The translations under genes and the position numbers were made by a program. The notes beneath the pieces are model-generated. The model saw only the letters and a program-made list of their open reading frames with translations, was not told where the DNA came from and searched no databases. Below are positions 1-7,606 of a stretch of DNA of 46,642 nt, piece by piece (position 1 is the first letter of the stretch; every line of letters starts with the position of its first letter). The DNA comes from Colwellia sp. (lineage in GTDB: Bacteria > Pseudomonadota > Gammaproteobacteria > Enterobacterales > Alteromonadaceae): the NCBI GenBank assembly GCA_016765685.1, contig JAESPR010000028.1, forward strand, positions 1-46,642, read 5' to 3'.

Positions 1-53
1 GGATCGGCAATATCTTTGAAATGTTCGATTAGTGTAGGCTTCTTTTTGGTCAT
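1..53 (-). CDS. ISAs1 family transposase, N-terminal fragment (continues off the left edge)
   Basis: Only 17 complete codons are visible, reading MTKKKPTLIEHFKDIAD followed by a partial codon for P. The pattern L-I-E-H-F-x-x-I-x-D-P is the conserved opening of the DDE_Tnp_1-associated domain in ISAs1/H-repeat transposases. The start is the ATG whose complement lies at 51-53. Whether the gene is complete beyond the edge is unknown. The call rests on a short peptide, but the motif and the IS-like sequence upstream support each other. Confidence 0.6.
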   Translation of the reverse strand, partial: MTKKKPTLIEHFKDIAD

Positions 54-129
54 TTTACTCTGCTTAAAGCGAAGTAATAGATCAAATATGGGGATCTGTG
101 TCAAGTTATTTTTAATGCAATCGCCCTAG
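1..129 (-). mobile_element. End of an ISAs1-type insertion sequence, cut by the window edge
   Basis: The element contains the start of a transposase gene reading leftwards, followed upstream by an AT-rich leader that ends in CTAGGGCGATTGCATT on the minus strand (about 114-129). From memory, this resembles ISAs1-family termini. The other end lies outside the window, so neither the inverted repeat nor a target duplication can be confirmed. The exact border is uncertain by a few bases. Confidence 0.6.
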
Positions 130-174
130 GGGTAAGCATAAACTTGCCCCTTTCTTGTTTTTATCATATCTTTA

Positions 175-1794
175 TTGTTCATAAAAAATACGGAGTTAAT
201 TATCTCAAATCCGCCAACGTTAGAAACAATAAAGCGACTAATACAACAAAAACAACATAATCAAGCTTTAAAACTATGTCAGCACTTTTGCTGCGACCAG
301 CCTCAAAACTTACAAGCTTGGTATATGTTGACCGATCTTTATTTACGTACCAAACAACCGTCTCCAGCATTAAATGCTGTGGTAAAAGCTGAAATTTTAG
401 CCCCTGAGCAGCCACAAATTCAAATACTAAAAATTCAATGTTTATCCCTGACGGGCAATAGTGCACAAGCACTGATCTCAGCCAACAAACTTTTACACAA
501 ACAACCCAACTTACTCGCGAAAGATTGGGCAAATTTAGGCTTATATTTTCACCAATTAAATAGTTTAACTTCTGCTCATCAGTGCTTTGAAAGTGCGGTA
601 AAACTTGAGCCAAAAAATAGTCAATATCGTTTTAATTATGCGACTAGTTTAAGAAATACCGGTGATTTAATCCAAGCAGAGCAAGAGTTTAATCAGGTGC
701 TGAAATTGAACCCTAAAGATTGGGATGCCTATTTAGCTCGCTCATTATTGACAAAAGCTAACACTGATAAAAATAATGTCAGTACCTTAAAGTCATTAAC
801 ATCATTAACAACAAATAAAAGCAAAGAGGCACAAAGTAAGCTGCTTTTTGCCCTTGCCAAAGAGCAAGAAGATTGCGGCGTTTATATCGAGTCATTTAAA
901 CATTTAAGACAGGCCAATGACTTAAGAAATGAGTTCACTCAATATAATGTAATAAGTGATGTGGAGGCGATTAACTGTATTAAAACCACCTTTAATACCA
1001 AACCACAAAGTCGTACGACAAAAAAACCACTAAAAGTGGACAGACAAGCCATTTTTATTGTGGGTTTACCTAGAACAGGCACAACGCTGCTAGAGCGTAT
1101 TATTAGTCAGCCCGATGAGGTGCTAGCCGCAGGGGAGCTGCATGATTTTTCAAACTGTTTAACGTTAGCCGTAACCCAAAGTTGTTCAACACCTTTGGTA
1201 AATAAATTAGACTTTATCAAACAAGCCGTAGCAGTAGATTTCACTCAACTGGGGAAAGATTACTTAAACAGCATCAAAGAACTGACAAAAAATCATGCTA
1301 TCTTTATTGATAAAATGCCGATGAACTTTCTTTACACCGGATTGATTCAGCAAGCATTACCTGACGCGAAAATAATCCATCTAACCCGTTCACCAATGGC
1401 CGCTTGTTATGCCATTTACAAAACCAGTTTTGGTCAAGCCTACCCTTTTTCTTATAATTTAGACAATTTAGCAAAATACTATATTGCTTATCGAGAATTA
1501 ATGAGCCATTGGCAGCAAGCCAACACGCATAATTTCATTGAAATTAACTACGAGCAATTAGTCACATCTTCTGCACAAATAAGTGAGCAAGTATTTAACT
1601 TTATTGGTCTAGATTGGCGCGAAGAATACTTAACGTTAGCAAACAATAAGCAAGCCAGTGCAACGGCTAGCTCTTCGCAAATTAGAGGGGGAATTTATCA
1701 ATCGTCTGTAGAATTATGGCGAAACTATCAAGATGAATTAGCCCCTCTTAGAAAGCGACTAGAACAAGCGGGTATTGATCCTGAAAAGTGGTGA
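175..1794 (+). CDS. TPR-repeat protein with C-terminal sulfotransferase domain
   Basis: The N-terminal half (about residues 15-210) carries TPR-like helical repeats, for example ALKLCQHF, LANLGLYFHQL and SAHQCFESAVKLEP. The C-terminal half is a Sulfotransfer_3-type domain. Its 5'-phosphosulfate loop, IFIVGLPRTGTTLLERI, lies near residue 292, and the 3'-phosphate-binding segment HLTRSPMAACYAIYKTSF lies near residue 400. The family transfers sulfate from PAPS; the acceptor cannot be read from sequence. The length (539 aa) suits TPR-sulfotransferases of marine gammaproteobacteria. The start is uncertain: TTG at 175 opens the frame without a good ribosome site, and CGGAG at 190-194 would fit a rare ATT start a little further on. 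The gene sits alone next to IS debris, with no operon partner. Confidence 0.8.
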   Translation: MFIKNTELIISNPPTLETIKRLIQQKQHNQALKLCQHFCCDQPQNLQAWYMLTDLYLRTKQPSPALNAVVKAEILAPEQPQIQILKIQCLSLTGNSAQALISANKLLHKQPNLLAKDWANLGLYFHQLNSLTSAHQCFESAVKLEPKNSQYRFNYATSLRNTGDLIQAEQEFNQVLKLNPKDWDAYLARSLLTKANTDKNNVSTLKSLTSLTTNKSKEAQSKLLFALAKEQEDCGVYIESFKHLRQANDLRNEFTQYNVISDVEAINCIKTTFNTKPQSRTTKKPLKVDRQAIFIVGLPRTGTTLLERIISQPDEVLAAGELHDFSNCLTLAVTQSCSTPLVNKLDFIKQAVAVDFTQLGKDYLNSIKELTKNHAIFIDKMPMNFLYTGLIQQALPDAKIIHLTRSPMAACYAIYKTSFGQAYPFSYNLDNLAKYYIAYRELMSHWQQANTHNFIEINYEQLVTSSAQISEQVFNFIGLDWREEYLTLANNKQASATASSSQIRGGIYQSSVELWRNYQDELAPLRKRLEQAGIDPEKW

Positions 1795-1837
1795 CTTGCT
1801 GAGCAAAAAAAAGTTAACAACATTATGTTCTTAGCCT

Positions 1838-2089
1838 TTACTCATTTATTAACAAGCTGTTATGCAACTGTTCTACGACTTTATTAGCATCTTCTTCAGC
1901 CACTAAAAAACATAAATTATTGGCACTAGCGCCGTGGCATATCAACCTAATGTTAATGTCATTAATGGTTTGAAAAATACTTTGTCCTATACCCTTAGCG
2001 CAATTTAAACCATTGCAGAAATTTAGCAGACAGCAACTCAAAATTTGATCAAACATTGACAGCTTAAAGCGGCTCGTTCTTGCAGCCAA
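1838..2089 (-). pseudogene. lysC: Remnant of aspartokinase LysC, C-terminal ACT domain only
   Basis: The last 50 or so residues, including NIRLICHGASANNLCFLV and EEDANKVVEQLHNSL, closely match the C-terminus of E. coli-type aspartokinase III as remembered (NIRMICYGASSHNLCFLV...). The kinase domain and the first ACT domain are absent, and the sequence before residue 25 no longer resembles LysC. A full enzyme has about 450 residues; this has 83. It cannot make aspartyl phosphate and is read as a gene relic, probably left by a rearrangement that also brought in the neighbouring transposase debris. Confidence 0.75.
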
Positions 2090-2131
2090 CTTAAGGCGTG
2101 ATTTTAAAAATGAGTTAATAGTAAGTGTTTC

Positions 2132-2155
2132 CGCCTAAAACCAAGGCATTAGGCG
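2132..2155. repeat. Short inverted repeat between the lysC and transposase relics
   Basis: CGCCTAA at 2132-2138 and TTAGGCG at 2149-2155 form a 7-bp stem with a 10-base loop. It lies just beyond the stop codon of the transposase relic. It could be an old terminator or a REP-like hairpin; there is no T-run on either side. Confidence 0.35.
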
Positions 2156-2208
2156 CACGAAATGATTAGACTGAGCCAATAAGAATAAAATTTGGGTTTT
2201 TGATGAAA

Positions 2209-2784
2209 CTAAGCAAGTAACTTTTTACCAATAGATACTGTCGCTCGTTTTTTAAGGTGTTGATGTTGGTAAAAATCAGCAAGGGCTTGGCTGTTACCTA
2301 CAGCACCATGAAACAATTTTCTACGCTTATATTTAATCGGCTTAATATCGGTTGTTGGTTATCCTCAATATAACCACGTTTATCTTCACGAATACAACGC
2401 CCTGTTAGTTCAACCAGTTGAATATAATATTTAAAATCAAAAGGTAAACCTTTAGGTCTGTTTTTTCTAGGGCTGCCTACAAACGGGGCGAGTGCCTGTG
2501 ACTGCTTGCCACTAATGGCCGCTTTGATGCGTTGTAGAATACTGGTGGTTTGAATCTTCTGGTGTTTTCGCTATGTTAGCTCTAACGGGGTTTAAATCAA
2601 CATAAGCCATACAGGCAGCAAGCGCAGCTTCATCAAGTAAGGCTTGAGATTTAAAGCGTCCCTCCCAAAATCTGCCCGTGCAGTTATCTTCTGCGTTAGC
2701 TTGTCGGGCAATATGTTCATTTAAGATACGCATAAACCAGCTAATATCTATGAGCCGTTGTCGGTAAACCTCTGCGGTATTTTA
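2209..2784 (-). pseudogene. REP-associated tyrosine transposase (RAYT, Y1_Tnp), truncated and frameshifted
   Basis: Three reading-frame segments joined in order rebuild the C-terminal two thirds of a RAYT. About 2784-2512 gives [20 protein letters not shown], then [20 protein letters not shown] and [12 protein letters not shown] shift near 2560 leads to [13 protein letters not shown] and FVGSPRKNRPKGLPFDFKYY, then LTGRCIREDKRG. A second shift near 2330 leads to FHGAVGNSQALADFYQH and a stop at 2209-2211. The N-terminal part that carries the HUH motif is missing. RAYTs mobilise REP sequences; this copy cannot be active. Confidence 0.8.
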
Positions 2785-2830
2785 AGCTCAAACAAGAGAA
2801 TTGTACTGTTACAATTTTGGCCAAGCTTTA

Positions 2831-2860
2831 TTATTGCTTTTCAGTTCGCTATGGTATGAT
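2831..2860 (+). promoter_or_regulatory. Possible promoter of the ccm operon
   Basis: TATGAT at 2855-2860 resembles a -10 box and TTGCTT at 2834-2839 a weak -35, with a short 15-bp spacer. TTATTG at 2831-2836 would give 18 bp instead. It lies about 90 bases before ccmA. This is a by-eye call. Confidence 0.3.
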
Positions 2861-2947
2861 GTTAAACTTAATGATTGCCCGTTATAAATCAAAAAACTTG
2901 ATATACATCAGTTAGTATTTGGCTTATGGATTTAATATAACCCTAAA

Positions 2948-3667
2948 GTGATTCCCTTGTCCGTTAGTATTCTTACAGCCGTTGATAATACAACCATAAA
3001 AAGTACCACAACAAATAAGCGCCCTGTAGACCAGCTCCTACTCAGCGCCCATAATTTAACCTGTATACGTGAAGAACGTTTATTATTTGATCGACTAAGC
3101 ATTAAAATAAATGCGGGTGATATAGTACAAGTTGAAGGTCCAAATGGCTCAGGAAAAACTAGTTTACTGCGCATTTTAGCGGGTCTTTCTCAACCTTTTG
3201 AAGGTGAGGTTTTTTTCAATAATCAGCTGATTCATCATGCCCACGAAGAATTCCATCAAAGCTTACTTTATCTTGGTCATTTACCCGGTGTAAAAGGTGA
3301 AATGAGTGCCACTGAAAACTTAAGCTTTAATCTTGCTCTGCATGGTTTAACCCACAATGCTGTTGATATTGAAAAAATACTAACACAAGTCAACTTAACT
3401 GGTTTTGAAGACAGTTTAGCCTCACATTTGAGTGCTGGGCAACATCGGCGTATATCACTAGCACGTTTATATCAATCAACGGCTAAAATTTGGATTTTAG
3501 ATGAGCCTTTCACCGCCATAGACAAGCAAGGAGTGCACGCATTAGAGCAGTTATTTAAAGCGCACATAGAACAAGGCGGTTGTGTTATTTTTACTTCTCA
3601 TCAAGACTTACTCACTGTTGCACCTGAGCAAATAAAAACAATCACCCTGGATTATCTTGATGAGTAA
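2948..3667 (+). CDS. ccmA: Cytochrome c maturation ABC transporter ATP-binding protein CcmA
   Basis: ATPase of the CcmABCD complex, which uses ATP to release holo-CcmE from CcmC at the inner membrane. Visible motifs are Walker [10 protein letters not shown] (about residue 63), the signature [14 protein letters not shown] (about 161) and Walker B IWILDEPF (about 181). The family usually has about 205 residues and starts close to the [12 protein letters not shown] segment; here the GTG at 2948 adds some 30 residues rich in Thr and Asn. No internal ATG exists, so the true start may be another GTG/TTG. The end overlaps the start of ccmB, which implies coupled translation. Confidence 0.93.
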   Translation: MIPLSVSILTAVDNTTIKSTTTNKRPVDQLLLSAHNLTCIREERLLFDRLSIKINAGDIVQVEGPNGSGKTSLLRILAGLSQPFEGEVFFNNQLIHHAHEEFHQSLLYLGHLPGVKGEMSATENLSFNLALHGLTHNAVDIEKILTQVNLTGFEDSLASHLSAGQHRRISLARLYQSTAKIWILDEPFTAIDKQGVHALEQLFKAHIEQGGCVIFTSHQDLLTVAPEQIKTITLDYLDE

Positions 3668-4367
3668 CGAGCAAAACATGAAACTGGCTACTTTGTCTTA
3701 TCGCGCGGTTTTTTCCTTAGTGCTCAAACGTGATTTAACCATTGCCATGCGTCATAAAGATGACATTATTAATCCGTTATTATTTTTCGTTATTGTCATC
3801 ACCTTATTCCCCTTAGGTATTGGCCCTGAGGCTCAAACCTTAAGTCGTATTGCGCCGGGAATTATTTGGGTGGCCGCACTGTTAGCAACATTATTATCTT
3901 TAGATAGGTTATTTAAGTCTGATCATGATGACGGCTCATTAGAGCAAATGTTATTAAGTCCACAACCGGTATTTATTTTAGTGTTAGCCAAAATAGTCGC
4001 TCACTGGTTAATTACTGGTTTACCGCTGATTTTAATTGCACCACTATTGGCGGTACTTTTACACTTGAACGAACAAAGCTATGGCGCGCTAATGTTAACA
4101 CTGTTGTTAGGTACGCCAGTATTAAGTTTACTTGGCGCTATTGGTGTTGCTTTGACCGTAGGCATTAAAAAAGGCGGAGTGCTGTTAAGTTTGCTGGTGC
4201 TGCCTTTATATATTCCCGTATTAATTTTTGCCACCAGTGCTATTGATACTGCTGCACTAGGGTTACCTTACAGTGGACAGCTTGCTATAATTGCCGCACT
4301 TTTTTTTGGCTCGTTAACACTAGCCCCGTTTGCCGTGGCAGCAGCCTTAAAGGTTAGCACCAGTTAG
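3660..4367 (+). CDS. ccmB: Haem exporter/ABC permease CcmB
   Basis: Integral membrane subunit of the CcmABCD complex with about six hydrophobic segments. The N-terminal [26 protein letters not shown] and the [20 protein letters not shown] region (around residue 65-90) are typical of CcmB. I prefer ATG 3660, which overlaps the ccmA stop (GATGAGTAA), to the TTG one codon earlier. The length of 235 aa is slightly above the usual 220 or so. It sits between ccmA and ccmC in the standard order. Confidence 0.93.
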   Translation: MSNEQNMKLATLSYRAVFSLVLKRDLTIAMRHKDDIINPLLFFVIVITLFPLGIGPEAQTLSRIAPGIIWVAALLATLLSLDRLFKSDHDDGSLEQMLLSPQPVFILVLAKIVAHWLITGLPLILIAPLLAVLLHLNEQSYGALMLTLLLGTPVLSLLGAIGVALTVGIKKGGVLLSLLVLPLYIPVLIFATSAIDTAALGLPYSGQLAIIAALFFGSLTLAPFAVAAALKVSTS

Positions 4368-4437
4368 TACTCGTTATTATTAGGGTACCTTAGAATTAAT
4401 TTTAGCTTTTTATTTTAAAGAAAAGAAGAGCATATTT

Positions 4438-5211
4438 ATGTGGAAATGGTTACACCCTTACGCAAACCCAGAAGTGAGTTATCACTTTACTGGAAAAATT
4501 CTGCCTTGGCTGAGCGCTATAGCAGCCATACTTTTGTTAATAGGCATTGTTTGGGCATTAGCCTTTGCACCGCCAGATTATCAACAAGGAGATAGTTTTC
4601 GTATTTTTTATGTGCATGTACCTGCCGCCTCACTTTCTATGGGCATATATTTGGGCATGGCCATTGCCGCGTTCACCTCTTTGGTATGGCAATTTAAGTT
4701 AGCCGATGCCACCGCTGCGGCCATGGCACCTGTTGGTGCGGTATTCACTGCTATTGCTTTAATTACTGGCGCTGCATGGGGGAAACCTATGTGGGGTACA
4801 TGGTGGATTTGGGATGCCAGATTAACTTCTGAACTTATTTTACTATTTTTATATCTTGGGGTAATTGCCCTACATAATGCTTTTGAAGATAAAAATTTAG
4901 CCGGCAAAGCCGCTGGCATTTTAACCTTAGTTGGCTCAATAAATTTACCTATCATTAAATATTCAGTTGAATGGTGGAATACTCTGCATCAAGGCGCAAC
5001 GTTAAGCAAGCTTGGCAAGCCGTCTATGTCACTTGAGATGTTGTGGCCTTTTATCCTTTGCTTCCTTGGTTTTGCGTTGTTGGCCGGAGTAGTAATTTGT
5101 ATTCGTTTTCGCAGTGAAATTTTAAACCGTAATAGTATTCGCCCTTGGGTGAGAACGTTAGTGTTAGCGCAAACGCCTTTACCGACAAATAAAAGCACGG
5201 AGAACAATTAA
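4438..5211 (+). CDS. ccmC: Haem-handling membrane protein CcmC
   Basis: CcmC binds haem on the periplasmic side and attaches it to CcmE. The tryptophan-rich WWxWD signature is seen as GTWWIWDARLTSE near residue 120, and the two flanking histidines are in FYVHVPAA (about residue 60) and NTLHQG (about residue 184). Six membrane segments fit a length of 257. The start ATG at 4438 follows AAGAAGAG at a good distance. The stop TAA shares its last A with the first ATG of the tandem leader copies before ccmD. Confidence 0.95.
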   Translation: MWKWLHPYANPEVSYHFTGKILPWLSAIAAILLLIGIVWALAFAPPDYQQGDSFRIFYVHVPAASLSMGIYLGMAIAAFTSLVWQFKLADATAAAMAPVGAVFTAIALITGAAWGKPMWGTWWIWDARLTSELILLFLYLGVIALHNAFEDKNLAGKAAGILTLVGSINLPIIKYSVEWWNTLHQGATLSKLGKPSMSLEMLWPFILCFLGFALLAGVVICIRFRSEILNRNSIRPWVRTLVLAQTPLPTNKSTENN

Positions 5212-5369
5212 TGCAGTTTGAAACTTTTAGTGCCTTTATTGATATCGAGACTGAGAGTTGGTTATGGTGTTTATGTTGGAGAACAAATAATGCAGTTTGA
5301 AACTTTTAATGCTTTTATTGATATCGAGACTGAGAGTTGGTTATGGTTTTTATGTTGGAGAAACAATTA
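5199..5369 (+). repeat. Tandem duplication of the ccmD translation-start region (about 80-bp unit)
   Basis: A unit running from GGAGAACAA(T)TAATG through TATGTT occurs twice before ccmD, and ccmD's own start forms the third, diverging copy. The ATGs lie at 5211, 5290 and 5370, spaced 79 and 80 bases. All three open with ATGCAGTTTGAAACTTTTA. The first two copies are almost identical over their length. Each carries its own GGAGA ribosome site. Confidence 0.92.
5211..5300 (+). CDS. Leader peptide 1, a copy of the CcmD N-terminus (29 aa)
   Basis: The frame opens [19 protein letters not shown] and stops at TGA 5298-5300, ten bases inside the next copy. Its ATG overlaps the ccmC stop (TAATG), so ribosomes leaving ccmC could restart here. 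The first nine residues equal the CcmD N-terminus, but no membrane segment follows. It may be translated yet have no product function. Too short for coding statistics. Confidence 0.45.
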   Translation: MQFETFSAFIDIETESWLWCLCWRTNNAV

Positions 5370-5370
5370 A
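5290..5370 (+). CDS. Leader peptide 2, a second copy of the CcmD N-terminus (26 aa)
   Basis: The frame opens MQFETFNAFIDIETESWLW and ends at TAA 5368-5370, where the last base is the A of the ccmD ATG (TAATG). It begins inside leader 1, so the three frames form a chain of stop/start overlaps from ccmC to ccmD. The preceding GGAGAACAAATA supplies a ribosome site. Confidence 0.45.
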   Translation: MQFETFNAFIDIETESWLWFLCWRNN

Positions 5371-5606
5371 TGCAGTTTGAAACTTTTAGTGCCTTCTTGG
5401 ATATGGGCGGTTATGGCTTTTATGTGTGGTTATCTTATGGAATATCAACTGCGCTATTGTTAACGCTTATTTTTAGCTCCATCATGCATCATAAACAGGT
5501 ACTCAAGAATATTGCTAAACGCCTGCAAAGAGAAGATAAACTACGTCAAGTACGCCAGCAACGTAAAAATTCACAAGCCAATATAACTACCGAGGTTACA
5601 GAATGA
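5370..5606 (+). CDS. ccmD: Haem exporter accessory protein CcmD
   Basis: Small single-span protein that stabilises the CcmABC complex and helps release holo-CcmE. The N-terminus [20 protein letters not shown] is the usual CcmD opening. The membrane span covers about residues 20-40, followed by a basic helix rich in K, R and Q. I choose ATG 5370 (78 aa) over an in-frame ATG at 5337, because 5370 follows GGAGAAACAATTA and starts at the conserved MQF. The stop overlaps the ccmE start (ATGA). Confidence 0.9.
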   Translation: MQFETFSAFLDMGGYGFYVWLSYGISTALLLTLIFSSIMHHKQVLKNIAKRLQREDKLRQVRQQRKNSQANITTEVTE

Positions 5607-6127
5607 ATCCCCGCCGTAAAAAACGCTTAACCATAGTTGCCTCAATACTAATAGGTATTGCTAGCGTTGCTGGTTTGGTGCTTTACGCGCTAAGCCAAAA
5701 CATCGATTTATTTTATACCCCCTCAGAAATCACCCAAGGTAAAAAAGATTCGGGCCTGAAACCTAATCTTGGTCAGCGCATTCGTATTGGTGGTTTGGTG
5801 GTACCCAATTCGGTAAAACGTGATCCAGATAATTTAAAAGTCGCTTTTAAACTGACCGACATGAAAATGCCAATAGTGTTTAAAGATAGCGACCCTATGA
5901 TCACTGTTTACTACGAGGGCATATTGCCTGATTTATTTCGCGAAGGACAAGGTATTGTTGCCAATGGTTCCTTAGCACGAGATAACAGTGGTACATTGCA
6001 CATCGAAGCGAGTGAAGTTTTGGCTAAACATGACGAAAACTATATGCCCGCAGAGCTTGCCGATGCCGCAGGTAAAGATTATAAGAAATTAGAATATAGT
6101 GACAAGCAGTTAGAAAATAAAAATTAA
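5603..6127 (+). CDS. ccmE: Cytochrome c-type haem chaperone CcmE
   Basis: Periplasmic haem chaperone anchored by one N-terminal membrane span (about residues 9-30). It binds haem covalently through the histidine in [10 protein letters not shown] (H143) and hands it to CcmF. The OB-fold segment [15 protein letters not shown] (about 57-71) is typical. Length (174) fits. It starts within the ccmD stop codon. The operon ends here: no ccmF, ccmG or ccmH follows, and folD converges from the other side 10 bases later, so the ligation module must lie elsewhere. Confidence 0.95.
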   Translation: MNPRRKKRLTIVASILIGIASVAGLVLYALSQNIDLFYTPSEITQGKKDSGLKPNLGQRIRIGGLVVPNSVKRDPDNLKVAFKLTDMKMPIVFKDSDPMITVYYEGILPDLFREGQGIVANGSLARDNSGTLHIEASEVLAKHDENYMPAELADAAGKDYKKLEYSDKQLENKN

Positions 6128-6137
6128 TTTTAGTCTA

Positions 6138-7025
6138 TTATGCACTTGGAGCTTGCCGAATGGCGGCTTTAAGTGTATTTTTCAATAAACAAGCAATCGT
6201 CATCGGGCCGACACCGCCGGGGACAGGTGTTATTGCACCGCAAACTTCACTAACCGCGTTAAAGTCGACATCACCCACTAATTTAGCCTTACCATTAACT
6301 TTTCCGTCGGAGCCATCAGCTTCAATACGGTTAATGCCGACATCAATAACTGTCGCACCTTTTTTCACCCAACTCGCTTTAACAAATTCAGCACGACCAA
6401 CAGCCGCTACTAAAATATCAGCTTGCTGACAAATTTGGGCTAAATTTTTAGTGCGTGAATGCGCAATAGTGACTGTACAGTTCTCTTGTAATAATAACAG
6501 CGCTACAGGTTTGCCAACAATATTTGAGCGACCAATAACCACAGCATGTTGACCTGATAAATCATCACCAAGATATTGTTTAGCTAAAATTATACAGCCT
6601 TGCGGAGTACAGGGCACCAAAGCACCTGCCTCGCCATTTAACAATCGACCTGAGTTCATCGCATGAAAGCCATCAACATCTTTTTCAGGATTAATTGCGG
6701 CAATAACAACACTTTCATCAATATGCTTAGGTAGCGGCAACTGCACCAAAATACCATGTACTGAATCATCACTATTTAGTGTTAATAATTGAGCTAACAA
6801 TTCAGCTTGGCTGGTGGTATCGGGCAATCGAATTTCATTAGAAATCATGCCCACTGCTACGGTTTGTTTAATTTTATTGCGCACGTAAACTTGGCTAGCG
6901 GCGTCTTCACCCACTAACACTACCGTTAAGCTTGGGGTAATATCGGTAGATTCTTTAAGCGCGGTTACTTCATTTGCTAGCGTAGCTAGCAGCTCGGTCG
7001 CCGCTTTTTTTCCATCTATAATCAT
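6138..7025 (-). CDS. folD: Bifunctional methylenetetrahydrofolate dehydrogenase/cyclohydrolase FolD
   Basis: Cytosolic enzyme that interconverts 5,10-methylene- and 10-formyl-tetrahydrofolate with NADP. Family motifs are [15 protein letters not shown] (substrate lysine region, about residue 50), [12 protein letters not shown], the Rossmann loop [11 protein letters not shown] and the C-terminal [11 protein letters not shown]. The length of 295 is slightly above the usual 285-290. The ATG at 7025 opens the typical MIIDGKKAA. It lies 36 bases after the small gene upstream and may share its transcript. Confidence 0.96.
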   Translation of the reverse strand: MIIDGKKAATELLATLANEVTALKESTDITPSLTVVLVGEDAASQVYVRNKIKQTVAVGMISNEIRLPDTTSQAELLAQLLTLNSDDSVHGILVQLPLPKHIDESVVIAAINPEKDVDGFHAMNSGRLLNGEAGALVPCTPQGCIILAKQYLGDDLSGQHAVVIGRSNIVGKPVALLLLQENCTVTIAHSRTKNLAQICQQADILVAAVGRAEFVKASWVKKGATVIDVGINRIEADGSDGKVNGKAKLVGDVDFNAVSEVCGAITPVPGGVGPMTIACLLKNTLKAAIRQAPSA

Positions 7026-7061
7026 AATTTTTTTTATTAGTAGAAATGAAGGAGTGCTTTA

Positions 7062-7280
7062 TTAGGCAACATAGTTGACTGATAATATGCGGTCGCCCAC
7101 TTTGTTAAGAATTTCAATTTCACCATCACACACGGCAATAATTGACTTACGCTCTTTAAACTCTCTAGGAATTATAACGCGACCTTCATCGTTTTGATCA
7201 AAAATTTTTACTTTGTGATGTAGCTCTAAGCCATCATCACAATAGTAAATAATAGTTACTTTCCGTTGTAGTTTACTCAT
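7062..7280 (-). CDS. Small conserved protein, TIGR02922/DUF2375-like
   Basis: A 72-residue soluble protein with alternating hydrophobic residues that suggest a small beta-rich fold: RKVTIIYYCDDG, GRVIIPREFKERKSIIAV, DGEIEIL. From memory it resembles a small family (TIGR02922, DUF2375) found in Colwellia and related genera, whose function is not known. It precedes folD on the same strand. I cannot assign a role. Confidence 0.7.
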   Translation of the reverse strand: MSKLQRKVTIIYYCDDGLELHHKVKIFDQNDEGRVIIPREFKERKSIIAVCDGEIEILNKVGDRILSVNYVA

Positions 7281-7426
7281 AATATTTCACTGCTTACTAT
7301 TATGCTAATTGATAGTATGAATATACACGAACGTCATGCTGTGTAAATGATAGCACGTCATCTTTATTACTTTATTTTGTAAATATGACGATACATCCGA
7401 AGATTATAATAGTTCATCTTAAAATA

Positions 7427-7458
7427 TAAAAAAACCCTGAGCCTAACAGACTCAGGGT
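7427..7458 (-). terminator. Rho-independent terminator downstream of nagP
   Basis: ACCCTGAG (7434-7441) pairs with CTCAGGGT (7451-7458). On the minus strand the stem is followed by a run of T (complement of A at 7427-7433). It would end the nagKAP transcript about 150 bases past the nagP stop. Confidence 0.8.
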
Positions 7459-7539
7459 CGATCAAATGACCGTTTAACGCACCCTCAACTGTCAAAGTAA
7501 TACCACGGATATTTAACTTTGACTGCAGAGCTTTTTTAC

Positions 7540-7568
7540 TTCACTAAGTTGGGAGTTAACTTAGTGAA
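7540..7568. repeat. Perfect 11-bp hairpin just after nagP
   Basis: TTCACTAAGTT (7540-7550) and AACTTAGTGAA (7558-7568) flank a 7-base loop, 39 bases past the nagP stop. No T-run follows in either direction, so it may protect the mRNA 3' end rather than terminate. Confidence 0.6.
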
Positions 7569-7606
7569 ATAATAAGGCCTTGGTAATAGACCAAGTAAAA
7601 TAACAA

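Larger units (their letters stand above)
7281..7606. other. Intergenic region with hairpins, no gene
   Basis: This 326-base stretch separates the small DUF2375-like gene from nagP. It holds the probable nagP terminator (7427-7458), an inverted pair with core GTCAAAGT/ACTTTGAC (about 7490-7525) and a perfect 11-bp hairpin (7540-7568). The 100 bases next to 7280 must contain the promoter of the small gene and folD. No open frame of note was seen. Confidence 0.6.

Noticed and set aside
200-613. Open frame on the minus strand inside the sulfotransferase gene
   Set aside because: It lies opposite TPR-coding sequence and shows no family motif.
5337-5369. Longer CcmD starting at the ATG at 5337
   Set aside because: The extra 11 residues come from the duplicated leader; the conserved MQF start at 5370 has its own ribosome site.
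7490-7530. Inverted GTCAAAGT/ACTTTGAC pair as a terminator
   Set aside because: The loop is long and no T-run follows; the hairpin at 7434-7458 is the better terminator.
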